From positions 1-32,648 of the IMG/VR virus record IMGVR_UViG_3300043426_000133: a stretch of DNA of 32,648 nt; one strand, given 5' to 3'. Made by a program: the position numbers and the translations under genes. The notes under the pieces are model-generated. The model ran no database searches, had not been told where the DNA came from, and saw only the letters and a program-made list of their open reading frames with translations. Shown here one piece after another: positions 6,876 through 13,851 of this stretch; within the stretch, counting starts at the first letter, position 1, and each line of letters opens with the position of its first letter. The stretch is from a virus.

Positions 6876-7150
6876 CGCTTATGTTACGGATACATCGTTT
6901 CCATGTACCCTCTGCATGTCCCCATGCAGGCCAGACTATATCACAACCCGCGAGGGGTTTCTCCCATTTCGAGGTCACTTGGCCCCTACGGCTTTCGCCT
7001 AGTCGTTGCACGTTCTCCACTGCCATTACTTTCGCATACAAACGGTACTCGTGTTTGTGGAGCTTCGCTCAGGATTGACTGTTCTAGTCTTCCCCTGAAT
7101 TAGAGAGATTGTTCAAAAGCAATCGCTTGCTTAGGCCGCTAGTTTTGTTA
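6876..7150 (-). ncRNA. Group I self-splicing intron in nrdJ, 275 nt, no ORF
   Basis: Exon 1 ends ...ACAAACCCGT and exon 2 starts GTGGAGAGCAG; joining them recreates T-N-P-C-G-E-Q. The 5' splice site follows U and the intron ends in G (AAGCG), as group I chemistry requires. P1 is visible: exon CCGU plus intron UA pairs with UAGCGG, with a U-G wobble at the cut. The P and Q elements (AAUUCAGGGGAAG, and AAUCCUGAGC), R (GCAACGACUAG) and S (GAUAUAGUC) are present, giving P4 (CAGG/CCUG), P5 (GACU/AGUC) and P7 (GACUA/UAGUC). Two hairpins follow S: CUGCAUG/CAUGCAG and a UACAU/AUGUA stem. No homing endonuclease gene is inside. Unspliced RNA would hit a stop after six intron codons. Confidence 0.93.
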
Positions 7151-8093
7151 ACGGGTTTGTGGACTTTATATTTTCTTGGTACTTTGCAGGATTGTAGTAA
7201 TTCGCCCGATCAAGGAACAACACTCCCGGTTCTGCACGATTGTATGTGGATTCCATCACAAGGTTCCACAGTTGAAGAACAGAAATTGTGTCATACACAA
7301 CAACAGGATATCCTTTAGCTTTCCAATCCTTGATATTGCCATTCCATTTTGCTTTATACGACGGGTGCTCAGTATCCGGGAACACCAAATCCCATTTATC
7401 TAAGTCTGCAAACTTTACAGGGTCTTCTTTGAGTTTGTTCAATCGCTCCATAAACTCATCGGAGAAATTCACAGAGATGTTAAACTTAGTTAGGCGCCCG
7501 TGTTGTTGCTTTGCAGTGATGAATTCTATGACATCCGGGTGCCAATCATCCAAGCAGCCCATCATGGCACCTTTGCGAATCTTACCCTTGGCCTTGCTAT
7601 TGCTCTTCGTTTTACCAGAGCCTGATGTGACAATCTCAGATGACTTATCAAATAACTCCATAAACTTCACAGCCCCCGGGGTATCTACGCCGATCCCCTT
7701 GATATAAGCACCACGTGGGCGAATGTAAGAGAAGTTCTCGCCGTAGCCTCCTTCCGACGCCAGTGTTTTTGCCTGCCAGTCCAGCCGCTGCATAATGCCC
7801 TGCAGGGAGTCAATGTCGTCGACTGTGTCTGGTCCAACAAAACAGTTTGCAAGTGTTGTATTCTTGAAATCAGTGCCTGCGTTGCTATAGATACGCCCGC
7901 CTGTGGTAGATTTAAAATCTGCAAGCATGTCTCCAAACTTCTCAGTCCATTCTTGAACTTTCTCTGGTGTTTTCTCCACACTTGCAAGTGCTCTTGCTAC
8001 ACGAGACAGTGTATCATCGATAGTGACATCTTCATGAAACTTATACGTACTCTCCCAAACGTCTTTAGAAAAACTATCCTGAAATTTTGTCAT
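7151..8093 (-). CDS. nrdJ: Ribonucleotide reductase, adenosylcobalamin-dependent: exon 1
   Basis: First exon of nrdJ (class II ribonucleotide reductase), making deoxynucleotides for phage replication. It encodes 314 complete residues plus the first base of Cys315. Typical N-terminal features: 'DSFSKDVWESTYKFHEDVTI', 'GGRIYSNAGT', 'TTLANCFVGP' (redox-partner Cys) and 'ANYYNPAKYQENIKSTNP'. Two adjacent ATGs (8094-8096 and 8091-8093) follow AAAAGGG; the second has the better spacing. The frame stays open upstream to 8126, but that region codes the end of the 58-aa gene in another frame, so the longer start is less likely. Adenosylcobalamin dependence is inferred from family resemblance and from the absence of a radical-generating beta subunit gene nearby. 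Confidence 0.9.
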
Positions 8094-8250
8094 CATTTCC
8101 CTTTTCTTGTTGTTGTAGGCCATCAATCAGCCCTTGTTGATAAATACGCTGCGAGACTTTGTACAAAGCTGTATCGAAGCTATACCTGACGTTCGATGTA
8201 GCAGCCATTTCCTCCGCAAACATCTTACGAATTTCATTCAAATCAATCAT
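8074..8250 (-). CDS. Small unknown protein, 58 aa, overlapping the nrdJ start
   Basis: The ATG at 8248-8250 overlaps the upstream TGA (ATGA) and is preceded by GGAGGGGAG, one of the strongest ribosome binding sites here. The frame encodes 58 residues starting MIDLNEIRKMFAEEMAATSN and ends at TAG 8074-8076, about 20 bases inside nrdJ exon 1 in a different frame. A second internal GGAGGAAATG also precedes Met15. The protein is probably helical with a Gln-rich, hydrophilic C-terminus. No family is recognised. Its position between a coupled upstream gene and nrdJ suggests coupled translation into nrdJ. Confidence 0.75.
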   Translation of the reverse strand: MIDLNEIRKMFAEEMAATSNVRYSFDTALYKVSQRIYQQGLIDGLQQQEKGNDDKISG

Positions 8251-8435
8251 CTCCCCTCCAATATCCTTAGCATCACTTCCGCTCTACCCTCTTTCAGTTT
8301 ATCCCTTCCATTATCACAAACATGGAACGAAAGTTCCCCGCTTCTAGCAACCCTCTCAGCAAACGTCTCTGGATACAGCAAATTGATGTTGAGAAGATTG
8401 ATTGGATCAAGCCGCAGCAAATATGGGTTGAACAT
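8247..8435 (-). CDS. Hypothetical small protein, 62 aa, first gene of nrdJ operon
   Basis: Starts MFNPYLLRLDPINLLNINLL with AAAAGGAGAG two bases from the ATG, about 25 bases downstream of the strong promoter at 8465-8493. The product is 62 residues, with a hydrophobic N-terminal third and charged C-terminus (GRDKLKEGRAEVMLRILEGR). It ends by ATGA overlap with the 58-aa gene. No family is recognised. It heads the three-gene unit that leads into nrdJ. Confidence 0.7.
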   Translation of the reverse strand: MFNPYLLRLDPINLLNINLLYPETFAERVARSGELSFHVCDNGRDKLKEGRAEVMLRILEGR

Positions 8436-8464
8436 ATCTCTCCTTTTCTATTCGTTAGATATCT

Positions 8465-8493
8465 ATTATACCACACGATTAGCGCATTATCAA
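8465..8493 (-). promoter_or_regulatory. Strong sigma-70 promoter of the nrdJ operon
   Basis: On the minus strand TTGATA (8488-8493), a 17-base spacer and a perfect TATAAT (8465-8470) with an extended -10 TGG. The start would be near 8458, giving a leader of about 22 bases. It lies between the DUF1937 gene and the 62-aa gene. Confidence 0.8.
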
Positions 8494-8512
8494 TTGCGGA
8501 ATCCCCTAATTG

Positions 8513-8908
8513 CTATTCGTTAATCACAAGCTCGAAATTCTCGTTGAAATCGACAAGGAGTATATTCAAATTGTGACGCTTTGCATAGTTAATCTCGTAG
8601 GCCACCCCTTTAGACTTCTCCCATCCTGCCAGCTTCAGCACATATAGGGTGTGGCTATTATCAAGGAAAGCGTCACAGCTTCGCATCCAATTGCTCCAAT
8701 CATCTGCCACTGTGGGGTCCATGTGATCCTCAAGGGCAGCCCCATGTGTGATTGGAGAATACACAGCAGACTCCACTTGAAAGAGCTGTGCAGCCGCAGC
8801 ATCTACAAGAGCACGTCGACGCTGACGCAGAGCATAACGCTCTTTGTAGGAAAGACCTTCATCAATCCCTGTTGAATAGGGACATGCTAAATATGCAAGG
8901 TTTCTCAT
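8513..8908 (-). CDS. DUF1937-family protein (nucleoside deoxyribosyltransferase-like fold)
   Basis: A 131-residue protein with the DUF1937 pattern: 'YLACPYS' at the N-terminus, an Arg-rich helix (YALRQRRRALVDAAAAQLF), 'VYSPITHGAAL', 'WMRSCDAFLDNSHTLYVLKLAGWEKSKGVAYEI' and a C-terminal beta/helix end. The family belongs to the nucleoside 2-deoxyribosyltransferase-like superfamily; a role in nucleotide salvage or modification is plausible but unproven. The ATG overlaps the upstream stop (ATGA, 8905-8908). It is the last gene of a long unit that ends before the nrdJ promoter. Confidence 0.85.
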   Translation of the reverse strand: MRNLAYLACPYSTGIDEGLSYKERYALRQRRRALVDAAAAQLFQVESAVYSPITHGAALEDHMDPTVADDWSNWMRSCDAFLDNSHTLYVLKLAGWEKSKGVAYEINYAKRHNLNILLVDFNENFELVINE

Positions 8909-9267
8909 TTTACTCTCCGAATGTCAACAGACTCAGAATAATATCCGTTACTTGTGCCATACCAACGGATATCAACATACCCCTTGATTGTAGCAAGTTT
9001 ATAGAATGTCCATGTCTCAGAGTCCCCGTGAGGCTTCTCGTTCTCGTTAGTCACCTCTTCTGCTAACAGAATAGGGCTTCCAACAAGATCATTCAAATCT
9101 CCACAGATATCTTCAATAGATACATACTCACAACAATCCTGCCTGTGGAACATTTCATATTGTTCCAAGCTCTCTGCTGTAAATACGATGTAGTCCTCCC
9201 CGTTACGATCTTCTCTCACTACACTAAGGAACGTCTTACCAAGAAATTCTTCAATTGATACCATCAT
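8905..9267 (-). CDS. DUF7448-like phage protein
   Basis: A 120-residue acidic protein with the hallmark order of a common phage family (DUF7448 as I recall): 'LGKTFLSVVREDRNGEDYIV', 'YEMFHRQDCCEYVSIEDICGDLNDLVGSPILLAEE', 'SETWTFYKLATIKGYVDIRWYGTSNGYYSESVD'. The HxQDCCE block is the most conserved. Function is unknown. Two ATGs are adjacent; the first overlaps the upstream TGA (ATGA at 9264-9267) and GGGGGG lies just upstream. Coupled on both sides. Confidence 0.85.
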   Translation of the reverse strand: MMVSIEEFLGKTFLSVVREDRNGEDYIVFTAESLEQYEMFHRQDCCEYVSIEDICGDLNDLVGSPILLAEEVTNENEKPHGDSETWTFYKLATIKGYVDIRWYGTSNGYYSESVDIRRVK

Positions 9268-9566
9268 TGCCCCCCAAGTTCTTCATACGTGGATACGTCG
9301 CCATTCTCTTCCTTCTTCTCGTCTTCGTATCCTGCAGCAGCACGACGATACAGCTCCATCTTAACACAATCCAGCACGCCTACAAGCATGTTAATCTTGC
9401 GGTAGGAGACGCCATTGCGTAGATGTGCCCCGAGAAGGGACGTGATGACGTAGTTGAGGTCACCAGCTTCCCCTTCTGTTCCTACAGAATACAAATGGAG
9501 AGTGGTACGCAAGTTGCGTAGGCTGTCTTCAAGGTTGTTACGTTGTTCTTGCTTGATGTATGGCAT
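9264..9566 (-). CDS. DUF6899-like phage protein (MPYIKQEQR family)
   Basis: A 100-residue helical protein starting MPYIKQEQRNNLEDSL, with 'GEAGDLNYVITSLLGAHL', 'VSYRKINMLVGVLDCVKMELYRRAAAGYEDEK' and 'ENGDVSTYEELG'. This order is highly characteristic of a small family found in very many phages (DUF6899 as I recall), of unknown function. The position next to the DUF7448-like gene and the DUF3310 gene is a recurring neighbourhood in phages. The ATG at 9564-9566 lies five bases after the previous stop; the ribosome binding site AGAGGATAATAAT is modest. Confidence 0.85.
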   Translation of the reverse strand: MPYIKQEQRNNLEDSLRNLRTTLHLYSVGTEGEAGDLNYVITSLLGAHLRNGVSYRKINMLVGVLDCVKMELYRRAAAGYEDEKKEENGDVSTYEELGGQ

Positions 9567-9570
9567 ATTA

Positions 9571-10293
9571 TTATCCTCTCTTCATCTTTTCAATCTGAAG
9601 CTCACGTTGAGCAAAGAAGATAATCTTTTCAAGATCGTACACACTATCTTCGTACCCCTTCTTAGCTTTACCTTTCTTTGCTGCACAGATGCGCCAGATA
9701 GCCTTGAAAATATTTCCTTCACTGAACGACATATCCAAGGCTTCAATTACATCCTGACACTCTACAGTATATGGATCGCCAGCAGAGACAGGGTTTGATA
9801 CATCCACTTTGTAGTAGCTTGATGACCCTCCTGTATATTCTGGAACAGGCTCCTCAACCACCTCTGGCACTGGTTTATGAGCCATGTTTTTATCATACTC
9901 CCCATTATCTACGCTATCCCAGAAGGCGTAGCCATGCCTTGTTCCGTCCCATGTAAACGCATCTACCAAGTATTCTGCATCGCTGAAGTTGATACCCCTA
10001 TGCTTCTCCGTATCAAGAATCACATTACGCAAGGCAGAGAGAGCCCCCTCATTAAGAACGTCCTTGTAGGCATTCCACAGCTCAGGGGCGATGTCTTCTG
10101 GAGAGGTGGGTTTTGTGGCCTCTTTCACGACACGATAAGCAACTATGTCTCCCCCAAGATTAATGTGATCCCATCGAAGGTCTCCTGCAATTCCTAAACC
10201 GGGACTCCCCGTTCGTGTTTCATATTCAACTCCAGTTTGTTTAGGAACAGGGCATTCCCCGCCTTCCCATTTGATCCATTCACTCTTTTCCAT
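9571..10293 (-). CDS. DUF3310 protein with an N-terminal phage domain
   Basis: The start is the ATG at 10291-10293, preceded by AAAGGAGAAG, rather than the longer open frame. The 240-residue protein has two modules. Residues 1-60 (GGECPVPKQTGVEYETR, RWDHINLGGDIVAYR) match a small N-terminal module common in phage proteins. Residues from about 160 (YYKVDVSNPVSAGDPYTVEC, VIEALDMSFSEGNIFKAIWR, DSVYDLEKIIFFAQREL) match DUF3310, a helical family annotated as nucleotide-kinase-like in phages, with unclear activity. The middle is an acidic/proline linker. The usual GNAxKYxWR of DUF3310 reads GNIFKAIWR here. Confidence 0.85.
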   Translation of the reverse strand: MEKSEWIKWEGGECPVPKQTGVEYETRTGSPGLGIAGDLRWDHINLGGDIVAYRVVKEATKPTSPEDIAPELWNAYKDVLNEGALSALRNVILDTEKHRGINFSDAEYLVDAFTWDGTRHGYAFWDSVDNGEYDKNMAHKPVPEVVEEPVPEYTGGSSSYYKVDVSNPVSAGDPYTVECQDVIEALDMSFSEGNIFKAIWRICAAKKGKAKKGYEDSVYDLEKIIFFAQRELQIEKMKRG

Positions 10294-10372
10294 GTTTCTT
10301 CTCCTTTCGTGCTGCAACCTTGGCAGCCATTTCATTGAGCCTGAGAGCAATACGCTCCCTGTTAATATTCAT
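10280..10372 (-). CDS. Possible 30-aa basic peptide gene
   Basis: Starting at the ATG 10370-10372, preceded by AGGA four bases upstream, the frame encodes a 30-residue peptide, MNINRERIALRLNEMAAKVA then a lysine-rich end. The frame stays open upstream to 10483, but that part overlaps the 58-aa gene. It ends 14 bases inside the DUF3310 gene and contains that gene's ribosome binding site. Its highly charged amphipathic helix looks real rather than random, but the short length makes this a cautious call. Confidence 0.45.
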   Translation of the reverse strand: MNINRERIALRLNEMAAKVAARKEKKHGKE

Positions 10373-10397
10373 TGCATCCTGTGTAGGAGTGTAATCG

Positions 10398-10574
10398 TTA
10401 AGGAAGTGTTTCCATATAAGCCAGCACTTGTTGTAAGTGCTGCTCTGTAAGGACATCATAGGATAAGTAGCACCAACAGTCAAGCTCCAGAGAGATATAA
10501 ATCTCTCCGATGCAGGTGTTGGAGTCAGCCGCCACTATCTCTATGTAATCTTGATTAGGGATGAATTGGAGCAT
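10398..10574 (-). CDS. Hypothetical acidic protein, 58 aa
   Basis: The start is the ATG at 10572-10574 with GAGGAG seven bases upstream; an in-frame extension to 10592 overlaps the previous gene. The 58-residue product starts MLQFIPNQDYIEIVAADSNT and reads as one small beta-rich domain followed by a helix (TEQHLQQVLAYMETLP). No family is recognised. It slightly overlaps the upstream 57-aa gene's stop region and precedes the possible 30-aa peptide gene. Confidence 0.6.
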   Translation of the reverse strand: MLQFIPNQDYIEIVAADSNTCIGEIYISLELDCWCYLSYDVLTEQHLQQVLAYMETLP

Positions 10575-10575
10575 G

Positions 10576-10749
10576 CTATTCTCCTCGCACAATTTCCAAA
10601 AACTGTCCGGGCTTTAAGGTGAATACAGATTGCCAATTATGAACACTTCCGTGTTCAGCGTATACGAAGAATACTCCTGCTTCAAAGCGAATCCCGGCAC
10701 AGATTATATCTGTTACGACGATTCCGTTTTCGGTTATTTGGTAGTGCAT
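10576..10749 (-). CDS. Hypothetical small protein, 57 aa
   Basis: Found by direct reading: the ATG at 10747-10749 lies one base after the primase-helicase stop (TAA-C-ATG), with AAAGGG eight bases upstream. The frame encodes 57 residues, starting MHYQITENGIVVTDIICAGI and ending at TAG 10576-10578. The strictly alternating hydrophobic pattern (GVFFVYAEHGS, SVFTLKPGQFLEIV) predicts a compact all-beta fold. No family is recognised. Tight spacing to the helicase gene and to the next ribosome binding site supports expression. Confidence 0.65.
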   Translation of the reverse strand: MHYQITENGIVVTDIICAGIRFEAGVFFVYAEHGSVHNWQSVFTLKPGQFLEIVRGE

Positions 10750-10750
10750 G

Positions 10751-12490
10751 TTAGAACCCTTTATTGTTATTACTCATCCAATCATCAAAATCATGAAGTC
10801 GGTGTGTAAGGTTATCGTAGAATAAACAGCCAGCAGGGCCAGTTTGTCCAGACCACCGGCATTTCAACAATAAAAGGTATGTTGTATTACGAACAATAGG
10901 GTCTTCATTAGCCTTATCTCGTCCAGCTACTAAAATCCAAGCAGCAGACTTCGAAAGAGTAGATGAGCCATGCAGGCCAGACTCGTTCCCTAGCGCGCCA
11001 GCACTCCCATCTTTCTCTCCTGTCCCGGTTTTACGCTGGTGAGATACGTTAATGATGCAGCAATCGTAACGATTTACAATACTCTTTTGCCATTTCATCA
11101 AAACAGCCTGTTCGTCTGTAGTTAGCCCATCAAACATGTCGGAGATAGTATCAACAACGACCACCTTACACCCACAAGCAATTACCAGTTGCTCAATAGC
11201 TGACTTAAGGCTCTCTACGTCCCCGTCCCGGTCATCCACCACCATCCACCTATCTGTTCCATCCTCATTGAAGAATAGTTCCTTCTGTAACTCTACCGTT
11301 CGTTCAGATCGAAGAACAGTTAACTTGTCTGCTTGAGATAGATTTCCAAGTTTAATCTCAATATGACGGGATAACATAAGCTCTCCATATTGGCCTTTGT
11401 TCTGCTCCATGCTCACAACACCCATCTTATATGGAGAGCTGAATATCCAGTCATAGATGCACTCATTAACAATTGTACTCTTGGACTGCCCTGTAAAAGC
11501 ACTTATCACGCCTACAGTGCCTAATGGAATTCCGTCGGCGGTCATCTGGTTCAGTGTCTTCATGAACGAAGGTAGGCGCAACTTTGGTCGCAGAGCTTCC
11601 TCAATAACCGCGTCGTATAGCTCCCCACTGCCTACAATTCCAGTAGGAAGATGTGGGCGGGCTTTCCAGAAATCATCAATAAATTCGTGCTCTTTGCCAA
11701 GACGGATGTACTCATCAGCATCCTTATATCTCATCTTCATGATGTGCCCCTTACCTGCAGGCAGTACGTTACAAATGTCTTCATTGGCCTTCTTTCCAGT
11801 CTCATCATTATCCATACATACAATGATCTTTGAAAACTGAGAGAAGAAATCATATTGAGCTTGAACTTGTTTGAACGCACCATTTTCGCCAGTAGTGGGG
11901 CAAACTACAGCTACTGTCTCATACTCCTCCTTTCCACGTGCCCTTTGGTTATCAAGAAGCATTTGGTAAGCCGCTCGTTGTTTTATCTCTCCGCCTACAA
12001 TAAGAACTGTACGAGAGTGACTACTGAAACGAAACTGCCCAATAAGGTCGCACTCTTTCCCTACAACACCTATCGGATGCTTGAAGTCTTTTGGGAACAC
12101 CCTGGTCTTATATCCTACCAGCTTACCTCTAATTGTAGTCGGTACAAACTCCTTAATCGGCTCTCCTGTTTCTTCACTGTATTGATACCTAACACCAAAA
12201 AAGACATTTATATCCTTACGAATTCCTCTAAAGCCTTTTCCATCCGTGCCTGTATAGCTTTTAATATCTTCGTTCTGTTCCTCTGTAATTGGATCGCGTG
12301 TTGCCACTTCAACCTCCTTTTCTAATTTATTATCTCCGTTCTCGGCAAGCCACTGTTCAGACGGAATAGTGTACCCGCAAGAGAAACAGTATTTGGAGTT
12401 ATCCTCATATACTACAAGATTGTCACCGCTCCTGTCTGCCCCCTTCCCTCTACACTTAGGGCATACCTCTTTCCTTATGAACTGTCCCAT
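10751..12490 (-). CDS. T7 gp4-like DNA primase-helicase
   Basis: A 579-residue bifunctional primase-helicase, close to T7 gp4 in length. The N-terminal zinc-binding set is C10, C13, C35, C38. A TOPRIM-like core follows: 'LIVGGEIKQ' with Glu168 and 'CMDNDETG' with D227/D229. The RecA-like helicase domain starts near residue 300 with a P-loop AFTGQSKST (residues 331-339) and a Walker B-like 'VVVVDTISDMFDG'. Unusually, the Gly normally before the P-loop Lys is Ser336. It unwinds DNA and primes lagging strands with the polymerase encoded on the other arm. The ribosome binding site is weak (GAGG about 11 bases upstream), two bases after the preceding stop, suggesting coupling. Confidence 0.93.
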   Translation of the reverse strand: MGQFIRKEVCPKCRGKGADRSGDNLVVYEDNSKYCFSCGYTIPSEQWLAENGDNKLEKEVEVATRDPITEEQNEDIKSYTGTDGKGFRGIRKDINVFFGVRYQYSEETGEPIKEFVPTTIRGKLVGYKTRVFPKDFKHPIGVVGKECDLIGQFRFSSHSRTVLIVGGEIKQRAAYQMLLDNQRARGKEEYETVAVVCPTTGENGAFKQVQAQYDFFSQFSKIIVCMDNDETGKKANEDICNVLPAGKGHIMKMRYKDADEYIRLGKEHEFIDDFWKARPHLPTGIVGSGELYDAVIEEALRPKLRLPSFMKTLNQMTADGIPLGTVGVISAFTGQSKSTIVNECIYDWIFSSPYKMGVVSMEQNKGQYGELMLSRHIEIKLGNLSQADKLTVLRSERTVELQKELFFNEDGTDRWMVVDDRDGDVESLKSAIEQLVIACGCKVVVVDTISDMFDGLTTDEQAVLMKWQKSIVNRYDCCIINVSHQRKTGTGEKDGSAGALGNESGLHGSSTLSKSAAWILVAGRDKANEDPIVRNTTYLLLLKCRWSGQTGPAGCLFYDNLTHRLHDFDDWMSNNNKGF

Positions 12491-12492
12491 AA

Positions 12493-12861
12493 TTATGAAG
12501 TTCCTCTACTCATAAACTTCAGCGCCTGCCTCAGCGAATGGATCATCTCGTCTTTCTTCTCAATAGTATCTGCAGCCTCCTTCACAAAATGAAACATCGC
12601 CGCATCAAGGTTAATTGCCTTGAATTCATTAGCCCTTGCAATATCTAATGCCGCTGCTCTGTCACACCAGAAAGCCTTATACTTATCAGTAATAACAAGG
12701 TAATCCCCAAGAATATCATGAAGATTGTCGCCGAATCCCGGATTCCCTTTAACGTGCATGGGCAGTATTCCGTGGGATGATGCAATCTCCCAGAATAAGT
12801 TCTTAATACTGGGCTTAGAGCAGTATTTAGATGTTTTAATCATAATGTATGGCTTACTCAT
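12493..12861 (-). CDS. Hypothetical phage protein, 122 aa
   Basis: The start is the ATG 12859-12861, overlapping the previous TGA by one base (TGATG). The 122-residue protein starts MSKPYIMIKTSKYCSKPSIK. The first 80 residues look globular alpha/beta ('ILPMHVKGNPGFGDNLHDIL', 'YLVITDKYKAFWCDRAAAL'); the last 40 are strongly helical and could be a coiled coil (DTIEKKDEMIHSLRQALKFM). No family is recognised. It lies directly upstream of the primase-helicase and may be co-expressed with it. Confidence 0.7.
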   Translation of the reverse strand: MSKPYIMIKTSKYCSKPSIKNLFWEIASSHGILPMHVKGNPGFGDNLHDILGDYLVITDKYKAFWCDRAAALDIARANEFKAINLDAAMFHFVKEAADTIEKKDEMIHSLRQALKFMSRGTS

Positions 12862-13016
12862 CAACCCCACTCACTTTCCATCTGGGCTTCCGCACTAACC
12901 CCTTCCTCCCAAGCATCCTTGTACAGATTCTTAAGCCTGAACATAATATCTCGTTGCCTCTGTGTCTGTGCAAGAGATAGACATTCTTGCCAATAGTCCT
13001 CAAATGATTGTCCCAT
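12861..13016 (-). CDS. Hypothetical small helical protein, 51 aa
   Basis: Found by direct reading: AAGGAG lies five bases before the ATG at 13014-13016, which overlaps the upstream TGA (TGATG). An adjacent ATG at 13017-13019 is the alternative. The frame encodes 51 residues starting MGQSFEDYWQECLSLAQTQR, hydrophilic and helical, and ends at TGA 12861-12863, overlapping the next ATG by one base. No family is recognised. The double TGATG junctions strongly suggest a translated link in this chain. Confidence 0.7.
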   Translation of the reverse strand: MGQSFEDYWQECLSLAQTQRQRDIMFRLKNLYKDAWEEGVSAEAQMESEWG

Positions 13017-13378
13017 CATTGCTCCTTTTTCATTGAACGAATAGCTTCTCGTAGGTTATTAGCAACAACTCCAAATTGTCCGTCTGGCAGAACACATTCA
13101 AGAGTAGTCTTTCCACTACTCATCTTTCCAATCCAACAAGGGTGTTCTTGCAGAAAATCCAAAGCACTCCTAAGCCTTCCTGCCTCTAAAGTGAATTGCT
13201 GTAGCAAAGCTGTTTGCATTTCATACTTAGATTCAAGCATTTCAATTCTTCTAGCGGCCTCCTCCAACAAATCAGCCAGCCTATCAGGCTTATTCTCCTG
13301 TACAGATTTCCGTGTAGGAATCTGCCTACGAATATAGGCTCGCACTCTGAGACGTTCCACTAAGGATTGTTCTTCCAT
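13016..13378 (-). CDS. Hypothetical coiled-coil protein, 120 aa
   Basis: The start is the ATG at 13376-13378 with GAGGAGA at suitable distance; the longer frame has no such signal. The 120-residue product starts MEEQSLVERLRVRAYIRRQI. A long helical or coiled-coil segment (LADLLEEAARRIEMLESKYE and onward) is followed by 'HPCWIGKMSSGKTTLECVLP', where GKMSSGKTT superficially resembles a P-loop but lies in no ATPase-like context. Similar N-termini (LRxRAxxRRxIPxRKSVQEN) are common in phage proteins of unknown function. Confidence 0.7.
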   Translation of the reverse strand: MEEQSLVERLRVRAYIRRQIPTRKSVQENKPDRLADLLEEAARRIEMLESKYEMQTALLQQFTLEAGRLRSALDFLQEHPCWIGKMSSGKTTLECVLPDGQFGVVANNLREAIRSMKKEQ

Positions 13379-13379
13379 G

Positions 13380-13562
13380 TTAAGTCTCCTCTTCGTCAAT
13401 AGGTAAGGGTAGGTCTTCCCACACAATACTATCATACTCCAGCCCATTAGACGCAGCATCACTTGATCCTGTAAACAAAATCTCTGCCCCGTTTTCCTGT
13501 ATTAAGCGAATAATAGACTCCTGAGCTGGCCTAAAATGATCCCCTACAACAAGAACTCTCAT
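13380..13562 (-). CDS. Hypothetical small alpha/beta protein, 60 aa
   Basis: The start is the ATG at 13560-13562, with AAAGGAG about five bases upstream; the 53 codons of open frame before it overlap the previous gene and carry no signal. The 60-residue product starts MRVLVVGDHFRPAQESIIRL and has one beta-alpha-beta unit like the start of a Rossmann or receiver-like fold (MRVLVVGDH, then a helix, then GAEILFTGSSD), with an acidic end. It is too short for a full enzyme domain. Function unknown. Confidence 0.65.
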   Translation of the reverse strand: MRVLVVGDHFRPAQESIIRLIQENGAEILFTGSSDAASNGLEYDSIVWEDLPLPIDEEET

Positions 13563-13572
13563 ATTTTCTCCT

Positions 13573-13851
13573 TTAAGTGGTCTTTTTAAATTGACGTAAG
13601 AGGAGAGTGGTAACCGCTTCTGTGAAATCAGCTTCTGTCGTCGGCAAGGGGGATTCCTCGATATTACACAGTGCCCACCTGTCAAAATCTTCGTAAGTGT
13701 CCCCGCACTGTAGCATTCCACGATTGTTGATACGCCACACCCTTCCTTGCCCCTTAAGATAAAACCAGTCGTGTTGCCGTCTTCCTCCGAAGTGTGGGCG
13801 GAGGTTGTTTTTCTTGCACCAGTGTTTCCATTGTTTAGGCAGTTTAATCAT
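13573..13851 (-). CDS. Hypothetical basic phage protein, 92 aa
   Basis: Starts MIKLPKQWKHWCKKNNLRPH; the ATG overlaps the TGA of the hydrolase gene (ATGA at 13848-13851). The 92-residue protein has a basic aromatic N-terminus with 'WFYLKGQGRVWRINNRGMLQ' and 'YEDFDRWALCN', an arrangement I recognise from small phage proteins of unknown function. Possibly nucleic-acid binding because of its charge, but that is a guess. It is translated directly after the cell wall hydrolase. Confidence 0.7.
   Translation of the reverse strand: MIKLPKQWKHWCKKNNLRPHFGGRRQHDWFYLKGQGRVWRINNRGMLQCGDTYEDFDRWALCNIEESPLPTTEADFTEAVTTLLLRQFKKTT

Noticed and set aside
6876-7041. Open frame upstream of nrdJ exon 2 that appears to give a 582-aa protein with its own start
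   Set aside because: This part is the 3' half of the group I intron; the peptide has no similarity to reductases, while exact splicing restores the motif.
13016-13378. GKMSSGKTT as a P-loop
   Set aside because: No ATPase-like context, Walker B or suitable fold in a 120-aa coiled-coil protein.
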